A stretch of 64,000 nucleotides of DNA, from the NCBI RefSeq assembly GCF_016587355.1, contig NZ_BNJF01000001.1, positions 1 through 64,000 of the forward strand, written 5' to 3'. Origin of the DNA: Ktedonospora formicarum. Its GTDB lineage: Bacteria; Chloroflexota; Ktedonobacteria; Ktedonobacterales; Ktedonobacteraceae. The notes beneath the pieces are model-generated. The model was not told where the DNA came from, made no database searches, and was given only the letters and a program-made list of their open reading frames with translations. This document shows, piece by piece, positions 18,261-27,432 of this stretch (its first letter is position 1; each line of letters begins with the position of its first letter). The position numbers were made by a program, and so were the translations under genes.

Positions 18261-19334
18261 ATGACGCTATTACCAGCAACCAAGGCGCTCATTGATTTCA
18301 CTCGATATGATTCCCTTCACTGGTCTCTTGCCGATGCTTATGTCGCAACGATTGCTCGTTTTGGGTCAATAGAAGATGCACGGCTACTTTTGGCAGCATT
18401 TTTAGTAAATCCTGCCAAACGAGCATATATGCTTACTCCTATCAGAGTTCTCGGCAATGATGAGCTTGCTCATGAGCTGTTTCTGCAATGTGTGCATCAT
18501 GGCAGACTTCGTGATGAGATGCCCGAAGATATACTCCTCTGCCTGGGATATATGGGATATGTACCGGTTGAACCACTTTTATGGAAGTATGTATCGCAAG
18601 AGGGCGATCACGACAATCATGGATATCATTACATGAGAGCTGCTTGTCTGGGGTTACTCCATCTTCCTTGTGTTGAATTGAAAGAAGCCATTGCCACAGC
18701 CATCACCTCTCATTATAGCAAAAACTGGTGGAATGCAGAACTGCTGCCAGCATTAGCTAGCAAGACCGGTAATTCCTCTCTGCTTGAGGAATTGTATCAA
18801 TGGGGGGTGACCACAGCCTCAACCGACTGTAATGCAGGGTTGGTGTTAGGGATTGCCCTCTATGGAGAAAAAGGTTCTGCCTATTTTAAGAGGCTTCTGT
18901 GGAACCCTGATTGGGAAGCTCATGCGTCTGCGACTGGTACCAGGCTTTATACCTATCTTGGATGCCGATATCTGGGCATTTCCTTACTTGATCTGTATGC
19001 TGAACTACAGACACATATTCAGCACGGCTCTCCACAAAAACAAATACGGCATGGGTTCTCTCTTGTAGAAGCAATGCTTAGCTGCTTTCTTGATGATAAT
19101 GTTCTTCCTCTCAAGTTTCTTCCAGTTTCCCCTGTCAGTGCTCAAAGCGTGTATGAGGCGCTCTTCCTCTGGTCTCACCCCAATAAGGACGATTCGATTA
19201 TCGGTCTGGTCGACCAGTTGGTTGAGAGTGATGCCGACACAAGGCAATCCCTACGACATACCCTGTATGAATTGGAACAAAGCCTGTTAGTTCGTATCGA
19301 GCGAGAGATAGAGCGGCAACAGTTTATGCTTTAA
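18261..19334 (+). CDS. HEAT-repeat-like hypothetical protein, 357 aa
   Basis: An all-helical soluble protein without signal peptide. Helix pairs recur with the pattern of HEAT/armadillo solenoids, e.g. SLADAYVATIARFGSIEDAR LLLAAFL, LCLGYMGYVPVEPLLWKYV, and RAACLGLLHLPCVELKEAIA. I do not recognise a named family; proteins of this kind act as scaffolds or binding platforms. GTAGAGGA lies 7 bases before the ATG. It is monocistronic: an intact IS5 lies upstream and ~600 empty bases lie downstream. The helical-repeat call is inferred from periodicity. Confidence 0.65.
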   Translation: MTLLPATKALIDFTRYDSLHWSLADAYVATIARFGSIEDARLLLAAFLVNPAKRAYMLTPIRVLGNDELAHELFLQCVHHGRLRDEMPEDILLCLGYMGYVPVEPLLWKYVSQEGDHDNHGYHYMRAACLGLLHLPCVELKEAIATAITSHYSKNWWNAELLPALASKTGNSSLLEELYQWGVTTASTDCNAGLVLGIALYGEKGSAYFKRLLWNPDWEAHASATGTRLYTYLGCRYLGISLLDLYAELQTHIQHGSPQKQIRHGFSLVEAMLSCFLDDNVLPLKFLPVSPVSAQSVYEALFLWSHPNKDDSIIGLVDQLVESDADTRQSLRHTLYELEQSLLVRIEREIERQQFML

Positions 19335-19930
19335 TTCTATCGTAAAAACGTAATAGCCTAATAATCCTTTTTCTACCAAAGAGTGCTCTATTCTTTTGCC
19401 ATTTGTGGAATGAGAAAAAGAGTATCTGGTGAATTGCGTGTAACAGATGATCTATCTCAAATGGTTTCCTTCCAACCCATGCGCAAGATAGAAAAAATCA
19501 CGTCAATAAGGTTGGTGGATGATACATCCATAGCCTGCCTCATGCAAGCTTAGGGAGAAACTGTTGCAAGCGCTCTCACCATACATCCAAGAGGTTTCTC
19601 AGATATGTTGTACTCATACTTTCTCGTTTATCTGATTATAACCCTTACCGCAATTCCCAAACACAGTCTCAGGTCGACATCCGCTCTGGGCACAACCGCT
19701 CTCGACGTGAGGATACAGAACACGTCTGGCTCCCTTGGCTCACCCAGCATCCCTAAAAGAAAAGCAACCGGGGAAGTGCTGATACAGATGCCTAGAAGAA
19801 CAGAGACACACCTCCAGGATGATCAGCGCGAAGAGTGATCGCTTGTACATTTGTCCCTGGGAAAAGCGCTCTCCATCTGGTATGTTTCTCTTGTACCATA
19901 GCTTGGCAGATGCACCACTGAGGAGATATC
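19335..19930. other. Intergenic
   Basis: No supported gene. A 77-codon frame at 19605 lacks a ribosome binding site and has random composition. The 3' end must hold the promoter of the membrane protein gene. Confidence 0.35.
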
Positions 19931-20446
19931 ATGAACAAGAGAACAAACATTGCCCTCCTTTTTCTCGGCAACCTTCTCCTTCTGATTGGCTTTTTCTTTT
20001 TCCCCTTGTACATTCTTCCTTTTCATACTCACGGGAATCTTTTAGAAGGCCCCTCTGCGTGGAAACTCATGACCTATCCCTTCGTCACTCAACCCAGCCC
20101 TAAACTCGGAGCATTCCTTGTGACTCTTCCTTTTTGGCTCCTTGCTGCTCTTATTATTTTTGAGGTAGGAGGAGAAATTTGGACATTGTGGCGTCGTCAA
20201 AGGATTTCTCCTCATCGATTGCACAACAATATCGGCCAAATAGGCCTTCTTTGGATGGGAATCATTTTCATCCTTTTATGGCTTAATTATGCTAGCAGCT
20301 TAGGGTGGTGGCGTAGCATCTTGATCAATGGAAGTGGGCTTGGATTCTGGTCTTGCATCATCGGTTTTTTGCTTATTAGGGTGACAAGATTACCGCTGCG
20401 TGGCATGCAGCGTGTATCTACGCGAGGCGGCAGCACACTTCACTGA
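19931..20446 (+). CDS. Hypothetical four-TM membrane protein
   Basis: A 171-residue protein with four predicted membrane segments: IALLFLGNLLLLIGFFFFPL (about 7-27), FLVTLPFWLLAALIIFEVGG (about 62-80), IGQIGLLWMGIIFILLWLNY (about 100-120), and LGFWSCIIGFLLIRV (about 137-151). An inter-segment loop is basic (WRRQRISPHRL). GAGGAGATATC immediately precedes the ATG. The family is not recognised. The last ~20 codons (RLPLRGMQRVSTRGGSTLH) look unlike a membrane tail and abut decayed DNA, so the C-terminus may have been replaced. Confidence 0.6.
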   Translation: MNKRTNIALLFLGNLLLLIGFFFFPLYILPFHTHGNLLEGPSAWKLMTYPFVTQPSPKLGAFLVTLPFWLLAALIIFEVGGEIWTLWRRQRISPHRLHNNIGQIGLLWMGIIFILLWLNYASSLGWWRSILINGSGLGFWSCIIGFLLIRVTRLPLRGMQRVSTRGGSTLH

Positions 20447-20473
20447 ACAATGTGAGATCATCGCGACTATCGA

Positions 20474-20668
20474 GATCCGGGGCAGGTCCTCCTGGAGGAG
20501 ACCACCACGCGTCTCTTCCCAGACTGGGTCACCGTGAGTCAGCTTGATGATCGGCTGGACCTGCTTGGGCTGGGCGATGGCACAGAAATGCCAGAGGATC
20601 CACGCCTCCTCTGGGTCCGCCCCCTCCAGGGCGAACTCTGTCTCCAAGAAATGCTAGAAGAACACTAA
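20474..20668 (+). pseudogene. Gene scrap (GQVLLEETTTRL family)
   Basis: A 64-codon C-terminal scrap ending in TAA: DPGQVLLEETTTRLFPDWVT, then LDDRLDLLGLGDGTEMPEDP, then LLWVRPLQGELCLQEMLEEH. It has no start and no ribosome binding site. Its beginning is clearly related to the scrap at 14301-14377. The acidic helical tail suggests a real former protein of unknown family. Confidence 0.4.
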
Positions 20669-21138
20669 GATACTTCAGGCACATAGATGTTCAGAGCGCT
20701 GATCGGTACGTCTATGTGCCTGGACGAGCGCGCCAGCCAAGCAAATCATCCCTCGATGACGCGATCCTTCCAGCAGATCCTCTCCAGGTTACACCACCTG
20801 GAGCAGGAGAATCAGACGCGCCAGGAGAATTAGTCGCCTCTCACCCGCTCCCTCTCCTTTTATGCACCAGGCTCACAACCACACAGGTCTCACACGCATC
20901 AACGCGACGACTCCAGACTCGCATCAAGCGCCAACTCACACAAGAGACTCTCATAGCGCCTATAATATGTACTATGCACCTTCCTCTACCTAGGAGAGCG
21001 CGAGACACAAATCGCATTTCTTGATGTGAGTGGCGCTCCAGTCCTACTCACCGTGAACTAGCCTATGCAATTTGTTTGGCATATCGTAGGTCCATAGGAG
21101 GTCCTTCCTACCTGGAAACTGATTGCGTGTCGCACCCG
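20669..21138. other. Decayed region with inverted repeat and a dispersed-repeat block
   Basis: No intact gene. A 12-bp inverted repeat CAGGCACATAGA / TCTATGTGCCTG spans about 20675-20722. A scrap reading TRSFQQILSRLHHLEQENQT follows. Bases ~20880-20985 match the RLQTRIKRQLTQE block of the dispersed module at 3.6 and 28.5 kb. Confidence 0.4.
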
Positions 21139-21248
21139 ATTTCAATCGCTCGACCGCGATTCTTCCTTTAGCAACCTCCTAGTCGAAAAGTTGCTTGATA
21201 TTTGCCATCAGGTTACAATCGCTCGACCGCGATTCTTCCCTCTTCAAC
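21139..21248. CRISPR. Two-repeat CRISPR remnant
   Basis: Two 37-base units, 21139-21175 and 21212-21248, share the core CAATCGCTCGACCGCGATTC (then TTCC) and both end in CAAC. They are separated by a 36-base unique sequence. The core contains the short palindrome AATCGC-N6-GCGATT, as expected for a CRISPR repeat hairpin. The outer bases differ between the units (ATTT/GTTA at one end; TTTAG/CTCTT before CAAC), as in a decaying terminal repeat. No cas gene is adjacent; a broken IS5 begins ~80 bases downstream and may have truncated the array. Alternative: a simple two-copy repeat. Confidence 0.5.
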
Positions 21249-21329
21249 GGCAACCAGGATGAAATAGCTTAGGGAGCCTATAACCTAGCATATTTGCGAG
21301 AGGCTCTGTCAGATAGTGTCTTACTCCCA

Positions 21330-22100
21330 TCATGATGGGAACCTGGGAGCGAGCTTGGTCAACATGCGATAGCTGGCCGAGAGCTTGATGAACGCCTCGC
21401 TCGTCTCTGGTAAGCCCTCGTGGTCACGGCAGAGACGCTGCCAACGCACCATCCACGAAAAACTGCGCTCAATGACCCATCGTCTGGGAAGTGGGTGGAA
21501 GCCGGAGGGAAAGAGCTTGTCCCAATCAATGTCTTCGCCTTCAGGCACAAGTAAACCGCGTTTGGCCACCGTGAGCGCCTTCACCGTCTGCATCGTCCAC
21601 CCAATGCCGTAGTTGAGCCAGCGCACAAACGTTCCTCCATAATGACTATCGCCCCACAGGAGCTTCATTCTTGGGAATTGCTCTCTCAAAGGCAAGAGCA
21701 AGGCTTTGCCACCCTCTTGGTCAGAGCGGCTCGCAGCGGTGACTTTCACGGCGAGCAGATGCCCCTGACTATCTACAAGTGCATGACGCTTGCGGCCATA
21801 TGTTTTTTTCCCATATCAAAGCCCTTCTCAGACCCACGAACCGCACTGGTTTTGATCGATTGGCTATCGATCACTGCGGCACTTGGCTGTGGATCACGCC
21901 CTTGCTTCACCCTCACCTGCATCCGCAGTGTCACGAGCACTTGGTCCGCGCATTCCGGCCCGTCGCCACATGCGGAAGTAATCATGAAGGGGCTCGTGCA
22001 AGGCGACGCAGAAACATGCGAATCTGGGAAACAGAGATCCAACATGCGCTACTTTCTGAGAAGAATTCGTCATCCTTCACCCATTGGCGGCAAAAGGTGA
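21330..22100 (-). pseudogene. IS5-family transposase, frameshifted and truncated
   Basis: The C-terminal half is intact in one frame: KVTAASRSDQEGGKALLLPL, LLWGDSHYGGTFVRWLNYGI (second Asp) and PRRWVIERSFSWMVRWQRLC (Glu), ending at a stop at 21330. The part carrying the first catalytic Asp lies in another frame (GRDPQPSAAVIDSQSIKTSA) and is broken again before KRHALVDSQGHLLAVKV. Scraps of the N-terminus (YFRMWRRAGM, TDLRLAHLLPPMG) are scattered upstream. At least two frameshifts make it non-functional. It belongs to a different IS5 subgroup from the intact copy at 17.2 kb. Confidence 0.8.
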
Positions 22101-22306
22101 GCCAAGCGCAAGTCCGTTCGACTACCTAGTGGCGCGGCAGATGCTCGAAGGTCTTGGGCAAGACAACTTTCACGAGTTCCTTCTGGGGTGTCATCATCCA
22201 ACCATGACGCGGTGAGCGTTCCACAGCCGGGGAAGGGGAGCATGGGAGTCGCGATCAGCAGGTAGATGCTCAGGGCAAGCATGAGGATGGAGGGGAATGC
22301 CCTGGC

Positions 22307-22819
22307 GTGGATGCCCAGCCGATGGGCGCGCTGACGGTCCACATGAGCCTGGATGCGCTCTTGTACCTCAAGCTCTTACAGCAGGAGATTGAACGCTTGC
22401 TTGACCACGATCCGAAAGCCAAAGGGGTGCTTTCAATCCCTGAACTGGGGCCAATGACAGTGGCTGTTTTGCGAGCAGAGTTGGGCGACTTGGATCGATT
22501 TGCTCGGATGGATCAAGTCGTGGCCTATGCGGGCATGGATCTGCAGGTCAGGCAAAGTGGGAAATGGAAAGGCCAGACCAAATTGTCCAAGCGGGGCAGC
22601 GGTCATCTTCGCCGTATCTTGTATTTGGCGGCTTTGCGCAGTATTCGCTTGCCCACCTCTCCCTTTGGCGTCTACTATCGTCGTTTGGTGGACCGTGGCA
22701 TGAAAAAGGGCATGGCCGTGGTGGCGCTGATGCGCAAGTTGTTGATCGTTGCTGCCCATCTCATTCAAACGCAAGAGGACTATGATGCGAGCAAAGTCGC
22801 CAGGCCAGCAGTGAGCTAG
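22307..22819 (+). pseudogene. IS110-family transposase, C-terminal half only
   Basis: A 170-codon frame holding the Transposase_20 domain: LSIPELGPMTVAVLRAELGD, MDQVVAYAGMDLQVRQSGKW, KGQTKLSKRGSGHLRRILYL, AALRSIRLPTSPFGVYYRRL. The serine-containing KRGSGHLRRIL and the final helices are complete. The N-terminal RuvC-like DEDD domain needed for catalysis is missing; full-length members are about 400 residues. The stop codon lies inside a 44-bp perfect palindrome. A nonsense-mutated sibling fragment is at 9632-9950. Confidence 0.8.
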
Positions 22820-22845
22820 CCGCGCGGCTAGCTCACTGCTGGCCT
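22802..22845. repeat. 44-bp perfect palindrome
   Basis: Bases 22802-22823 (AGGCCAGCAGTGAGCTAGCC then GC) are exactly reverse-complemented by 22824-22845 with no loop. The last codons and TAG of the IS110 fragment are within it. There is no T-run, so it is not a canonical terminator; a cruciform or fold-back duplication is more likely. Confidence 0.8.
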
Positions 22846-22875
22846 CCCCACCCCAATTGATGTGGGGGGCAGATC

Positions 22876-22898
22876 ACCTCTGGACCCTGTCCAGAGGT
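22876..22898. repeat. 10-bp perfect hairpin
   Basis: ACCTCTGGAC-CCT-GTCCAGAGGT. It lies 90 bases beyond the stop of the minus-strand kinase gene and could end its transcript, but no T-run follows on either strand. Confidence 0.45.
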
Positions 22899-22987
22899 CA
22901 GCAAAGCTATGCTGTCTTCGTGAGAACTTCCAGACCTTTTCTTGATCAGTCTGTTCAAGACATTTTCTCGTAAAGACTTGACAAATT

Positions 22988-24355
22988 TTATGGCTTCTGT
23001 AGTGTTTCGCGTTGCGCGAGGTTTTTACGTTTTTTTCCCATTCTTTCCGCTTGAGACTTCGCGCGTGTGCTGCCAGGCTTCTTCGTGGCACTCACCCTGC
23101 CAGCGGTAGCCTTTGTTTGCTTCTCTCCCACAGAGGTTTTCCTGGACTTCGATGCCGGATCTTTTTTTCTTATTGCTTTTTTCTCTGGCGGAAGCATTTC
23201 TGCCTTAACTGTATCTGAATTTTTCTGAGTTGTCTTTGCCAGGCTTGCCGATTTCCTGGTAGGCTTTTTCTCTTCTGTTGGATCAGCCTTCTTCCTCTCC
23301 ACTTCCCGAATAACTTTCGCTTTTACAGATGCTGTTCTGACTGCTTTGGAAGAACCTGCCTTCTCTGTAGTCGTCGCCTTCGTTGTTCGACGTTTGCGGG
23401 AGGCTGCTGGAATTGGCCCTTCATCTTCTGGCGTCACAATCTCGGTCTTTTCATTATAAATTGCAGAATCTCTCTCTCCTCTACTCATTGGATCTTTCAA
23501 GATAAAAGGCGCCTGCAGGGAGGGTCTCCTGGACTGTAATGCAGTGGTGAGTGCTTCCAAAAAGCTGGGGATATCCTTATAGCGGTCAGAGTATTTTTTC
23601 GCGATCGCTTTGAAAATGATTTCATCCACCTGAGGGGATAGGCTCGCATGAACCTGCGTGGGAGCAAGAGGTCGCTCATACAGATGGGCGTGCATCCATG
23701 TACTCTGATCCTCTCCGCGATAGGGGCGTCTTCCTGTAAGCAACTCATAGGTGAGACAACCCAGCGCGTACTGATCGCTTTCCTTGCGTACTTTTCCGTG
23801 AAATTGTTCTGGAGCCATATAGGCAAAGGTTCCTCCCAGGCTTTGTACTGCCGCATTTCCTCTGCTTAACACTCTGGCAATATCAAAATCGGCCAGAACC
23901 GTTTGCTTCTCTGTCCGGAAGAGGATGTTTTCAGGTTTGATATCACTATGCACAATATTCTGTTGATGCGCAAAGTGCAATGCCTCACCAACTTGCCTGA
24001 GCACGACAAGTGTTTCGTCCATCGACCATGAAGAAGCTGGCCGGCGATTGAGTTTGCTCCGAAGGGAGCCATGTGCAGCAAATTCCGTAATGATGTATGG
24101 AAGTCCCGCATAGATATTCGCATCAATCAGCGGAAGAATATGGGGATGCTCTAACTTCGCTAGTACATAGGCTTCGCGAAAGAAATCCTCCTGATCGCTT
24201 TCAACAGAGAAATGGGCTGTATAGAGGACTTTAAGTGCAACGAGACGGGTGGTTAAAATACGGTGAACAGCCTGATAGATAATAGCAGACTCGCCATGTG
24301 AAATCTCGGCCAGGAGACGATAATTACCAATGTCCTGACCCACACGCATGATCAT
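22988..24355 (-). CDS. Ser/Thr protein kinase with lysine-rich histone-H1-like tail
   Basis: A 455-residue protein from the ATG at 24355, chosen because GAGAGG lies 7 bases upstream and the kinase fold begins at once; the open frame extends further but without a site. Residues about 12-275 form a Hanks-type kinase: ATP-lysine in VALKVL (K42), catalytic loop HSDIKPEN (136-143), metal-binding loop DFDIAR (156-161) and APEQ (181-184). The glycine loop is degraded (EISHGESAIIY), and HRD and DFG are altered to HSD and DFD, but the catalytic Asp, Asn and Lys remain. No membrane segment or PASTA domain follows. Instead, about 150 residues rich in Lys, Ser, Thr and Ala (KRRTTKATTTEKAGSSKAV, KKPGSTRAKSQAERMGKKRK) resemble histone H1 tails. 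Confidence 0.88.
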   Translation of the reverse strand: MIMRVGQDIGNYRLLAEISHGESAIIYQAVHRILTTRLVALKVLYTAHFSVESDQEDFFREAYVLAKLEHPHILPLIDANIYAGLPYIITEFAAHGSLRSKLNRRPASSWSMDETLVVLRQVGEALHFAHQQNIVHSDIKPENILFRTEKQTVLADFDIARVLSRGNAAVQSLGGTFAYMAPEQFHGKVRKESDQYALGCLTYELLTGRRPYRGEDQSTWMHAHLYERPLAPTQVHASLSPQVDEIIFKAIAKKYSDRYKDIPSFLEALTTALQSRRPSLQAPFILKDPMSRGERDSAIYNEKTEIVTPEDEGPIPAASRKRRTTKATTTEKAGSSKAVRTASVKAKVIREVERKKADPTEEKKPTRKSASLAKTTQKNSDTVKAEMLPPEKKAIRKKDPASKSRKTSVGEKQTKATAGRVSATKKPGSTRAKSQAERMGKKRKNLAQRETLQKP

Positions 24356-24778
24356 AAGAAAACCTCTCAAGAGATTGTCCGTGCCCAGACAGCCCTTCCT
24401 GGACAAACAAATCTGGACACCTAAACGCTTATTATACTCTTTTTGAGTGAGGTCTTGATAGATGGCGCCATTTGCGGTGAAATGTTGGCGCCCCATCGCA
24501 ACTGTCGTGAGCTGGAGGGTTGGGACAGAGACGCAGATGAGGGCTGTGTTGCAAAAATGGAGAGGGGAACACAAAGGATGGGGCTTCGGGGCTTCACCAT
24601 TGTGCTGCTGTGTTTTAAATGGTCACTCCGAATAATTCTGCAATAAATGTCGCTTGCCCTAAGCCGTCTCCTTTGCGCACTCCTTGCATTTGTCCAATTC
24701 TTATCATACATGCGTATTGCTAAATCAATAAGATAACTTTCACTCTCCTTTTTCAGAAAGGGCAAAACGTACATCCTT
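24356..24778. other. Intergenic upstream of the kinase gene
   Basis: No supported gene. The upstream extension of the kinase frame runs through part of it without a translation signal. It presumably contains the kinase promoter; no convincing hexamers were identified. Confidence 0.3.
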
Positions 24779-25147
24779 TTACTTCCCCACGATCATCTCC
24801 GCTGTTTTCTCACTCACCATGATCATCCCCTTCTCTTGTCCTTGTCCCAATCGGGCTTGCGCTTCCTCAATCGCTTTGCAGAGACCCTCATGATTTCTGA
24901 GTGCTTCTAACGAGGTCTCTTCCCAAAAGCCATCTTCATGTCCCAGCGTATACCCTCCTTCATACCAATCAAACCAACAGTCATAGATCTACTCTTTCGT
25001 CACCACCCATCCTGAAAACGCCGAGATCTCACCCGAATACAAGCTTCCTGGAAGATTCCCTCCTTCTGGCGCATTCATGAACCACTTCATAGTCCGTGAT
25101 CCCAGCGCAGCCGCGATAAGCAAGTGGATCAGAATAACTACATGCAT
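24779..25147 (-). pseudogene. Hypothetical membrane-anchored protein with one nonsense codon
   Basis: From the ATG at 25147 the frame reads HVVILIHLLIAAALGSRTMK (a single membrane segment), then NAPEGGNLPGSLYSGEISAF and SGWVVTKE, a TAG at 24989-24991, then IYDCWFDWYEGGYTLGHEDG, FWEETSLEALRNHEGLCKAI and EEAQARLGQGQEKGMIMVSE to a TAA at 24779. The residues after the TAG are strongly protein-like, so one point mutation probably killed a 122-residue gene. Its ATG directly follows the stop of the upstream pseudogene (TAG-ATG), indicating a former operon. Family not recognised. Confidence 0.55.
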
Positions 25148-25580
25148 CTACAAGACTGGCAAATAACCAAGGAAGAGATGAAAGAACCCCATACTCATAT
25201 GATCGATGATGCTCGTGGCAATTACGGTCACTGGAATGGTCACCAGCGCACTGACAAATGCCGCTATTACCACTATAACCAAACCATCGCGCATATATCT
25301 TGTTTGGCGTGCGAACCAATAAGCGCAGGCGCTGTATCCCAGCATCACCATCGGATATAACCAAGCGTTCCTAGCCATTGGGACCAATTATTTAGATCAC
25401 TGTTGGAGAAGCCTCCTCCGGTAATAAACAGGTACAGCCCCCACGAAAAGGCCATCCAGCCAAAAAGAACACCGAAAAAGACCCAGTTGCCCTGAGCGAG
25501 CCAGACACCAAACCAGATCCCAGCATGACAGCAATCAGAAACGTGACGAACCAGGACAATTTGGGAATGCGTTGAAACAT
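25148..25580 (-). pseudogene. Four-TM membrane protein gene with two frameshifts
   Basis: GGAGAAAAAGT precedes the ATG. The protein-like path is FQRIPKLSWFVTFLIAVMLG, then in a second frame WFGVWLAQGNWVFFGVLFGW and MAFSWGLYLFITGGGFSNSD, then in a third frame WLYPMVMLGYSACAYWFARQ and LVIVVIAAFVSALVTIPVTV, ending LFLGYLPVL. About four hydrophobic helices are visible. The two frame changes (near 25510 and 25395) are single-base. It is adjacent to, and was probably co-transcribed with, the pseudogene downstream. Family not recognised. Confidence 0.55.
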
Positions 25581-26745
25581 ACTTTTTCTCCAGGTTTTAG
25601 CGTTTTTTGAGGAATAGGAATCTCATGGATAGGGAAAATATACTTCATCAAGGTGAAGACTGTGTGGGGCAAATGACCCATAGCAAGAAAATGTTGGTCA
25701 TTTGTCCGGATAAATGTGGTGTCAGTGCAACCATTGGCATCCCTCCAGGAGCGCGAACCATGGATTCATGAGAACGGTGAAATCTTTCGGCATTCGGGAA
25801 CTCCATTAAGTTATCAGGCAGAAATGGCAGCCTTAGGAAAGATTTCTTGTCGTTCCCGACTTCCCTACGACTGCTGCTCTCGGAAGGTTTGGAGGATCGC
25901 CTCCATAGTTCTTTCATTGGCCTGAAATTGCTCTGGTGGCGTGTTAAACGCGATCCGGTAGGGACGGAAATAGTTAGCATACGCAACTTCCACCTTCATC
26001 GCCAATACTTGAGAGGATGGAAGATCAACAATGGCAGTTGACCACGTCAGTTAATGAATGGTTATTTTGCTTTCACGCTCTATCTTGCCCCACTGAACCA
26101 GAAGATCCTGCTGGATTGTGAGAAGTAACGTCAGCAAAAATAGCATGCAAAATGGCGGCTATACGAAAGTGCCAATAACGGCCACTCCACCGGTGTAATC
26201 TTTGTTATCTGGTCCTTTAGCTGGCTCACCCTTTCCTTTCGCATACTTCCTCGATGATTTACTCTTCTTCTTTCCCCTCTCTCTACGAAGCGTCAGCATA
26301 CAGAGTTATAGATGCCAACATCAACCTGCATACCCAAGCACTTAAGCACTCTCATGCCTCGTATCCCATGCTTTCTGCTCCAAAAACACCAGTCAAGGTG
26401 CATTACCATACCATCGCCCATATGATGGTCCTCTCTCAACCTCACACTCGTATTCACCATCATGCCATTCATTTGCCTGAGTGCAGCCGCCTGAGATACG
26501 CAGACGTCGCGCAACACAAACTCAGCCTGAAGCGGAACCATGTAGCGGCGAAGCTAGCCGCCATACAGGCGGTGTTGGCAACTACTTTTCAGAACAAGCT
26601 GTTGACTGTGCTTTTCACTGGAGAAGATGTGGTGTAGTTTTGGAATGCATGGGCAGAGAAGAGGATGTGTTGCTCAATTCTGAGGCCTTCAAGAAGCGCT
26701 CTGCAGAAGCTAGAAACAGCAGCAGGAGAGATGAAGAAAATCTCT
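25581..26745. other. Long low-information region with tiny frames
   Basis: Nothing firmly supported. Minus-strand 25865-25999 encodes a coherent 44-residue frame (MKVEVAYANYFRPYRIAFNT, PPEQFQANERTMEAILQTF) that may be a remnant or a micro-protein. Minus-strand 26159-26299 holds a lysine-rich 46-residue frame (KKKSKSSRKYAKGKGEPAKG) without a ribosome binding site. An inverted repeat GGGCAAATGACCC / GGTCATTTGTCC spans about 25669-25707. The 127-codon plus-strand frame at 26254 has random composition. Confidence 0.35.
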
Positions 26746-27432
26746 TCACGTTGTATGCTTTCTCGCATATGTTCCCACTAATTCAGCTGTTGCAAGCACG
26801 TGATCCTTCAATTTCGCCAATACATCCTCTTTTCTAGCACCTTGTGGTAATGCTAACTGTGTATCGAGGGCAAAGAGCCGAAAGACATAGCGATGCGTGC
26901 CAGAAGGCGGGCATGGTCCTTTATAGCCACGGGTACCAAAATCGTTGACGCCCTCAACACCATCGAGAAGGGCCTCCTGTTCCAGGATGTGCTGCGTTGA
27001 AGGGGGAAGATCATACAGGAGCCAATGTGTAAACACTTTTGACGGTGCATCTGGATCTTCAACCACCAGAGTCAGGCTTCGTGCTTCCTTTGGCACATCG
27101 GAAATAGTAAGAGGAGGGCGGTGATTCGCTCCATCACAGGTATACTGAACTGGAATCAGTTGACCATGTTGAAAGGCAGGACTGATGAGTTTCATAGGAG
27201 CCTCCTTGTTTCCTGGTGCTGGACTCGAAGCGGCAAACACTACTGTACAGGTGCTCACGAAGAAGAGCGCCCAGAGAATACTACTAATAAGGAGGATAGA
27301 TGCGTATTTCCTGGTGGCAGAAGTAGTTCTGATGAACGTTTTCTTCTGACGCCCCCCCTCCCTCCATGCTGATAGGCATCCTCTCGCTAATGGAGGCAGG
27401 GTTGCAGAAACACACAAGCTGCTCTGTTCCAT
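26746..27432 (-). CDS. YbhB/YbcL family (Raf kinase inhibitor-like, PEBP) protein
   Basis: A 228-residue protein: a basic N-terminus, one hydrophobic segment (YASILLISSILWALFFVSTC, about 43-62) acting as membrane anchor or signal, then a complete PEBP domain. Diagnostic motifs are YTCDGANHRPPLTISDVP, VVEDPDAPSKVFTHWLLYDL (the DPDAP...HW anion-binding pocket), FGTRGYKGPCPPSGTHRYVF and FRLFALD. The family binds phospholipid-like or phosphorylated ligands; bacterial roles are largely unknown. GGAAGGAGAAAG directly precedes the ATG, making the start firm. It stands alone. The extracytoplasmic location is inferred from the hydrophobic segment. Confidence 0.92.
   Translation of the reverse strand: MEQSSLCVSATLPPLARGCLSAWREGGRQKKTFIRTTSATRKYASILLISSILWALFFVSTCTVVFAASSPAPGNKEAPMKLISPAFQHGQLIPVQYTCDGANHRPPLTISDVPKEARSLTLVVEDPDAPSKVFTHWLLYDLPPSTQHILEQEALLDGVEGVNDFGTRGYKGPCPPSGTHRYVFRLFALDTQLALPQGARKEDVLAKLKDHVLATAELVGTYARKHTT

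Noticed and set aside
22070..22342. 90-codon minus frame between the IS5 and IS110 fragments
   Set aside because: It contains only a short scrap of the IS5 N-terminus (TDLRLAHLLPPMG) followed by random residues; treated as part of the IS5 pseudogene debris.
24356..24574. N-terminal extension of the Ser/Thr kinase to 24574
   Set aside because: The extra 73 residues are not kinase-like, and a good ribosome binding site precedes the ATG at 24355.
25029..25364. 111-codon minus frame
   Set aside because: It is out of frame with both recognisable pseudogene readings (24779-25147 and 25148-25580) and has random composition.
26254..26637. 127-codon plus-strand frame
   Set aside because: His-rich, random-looking composition, no ribosome binding site and no motif.
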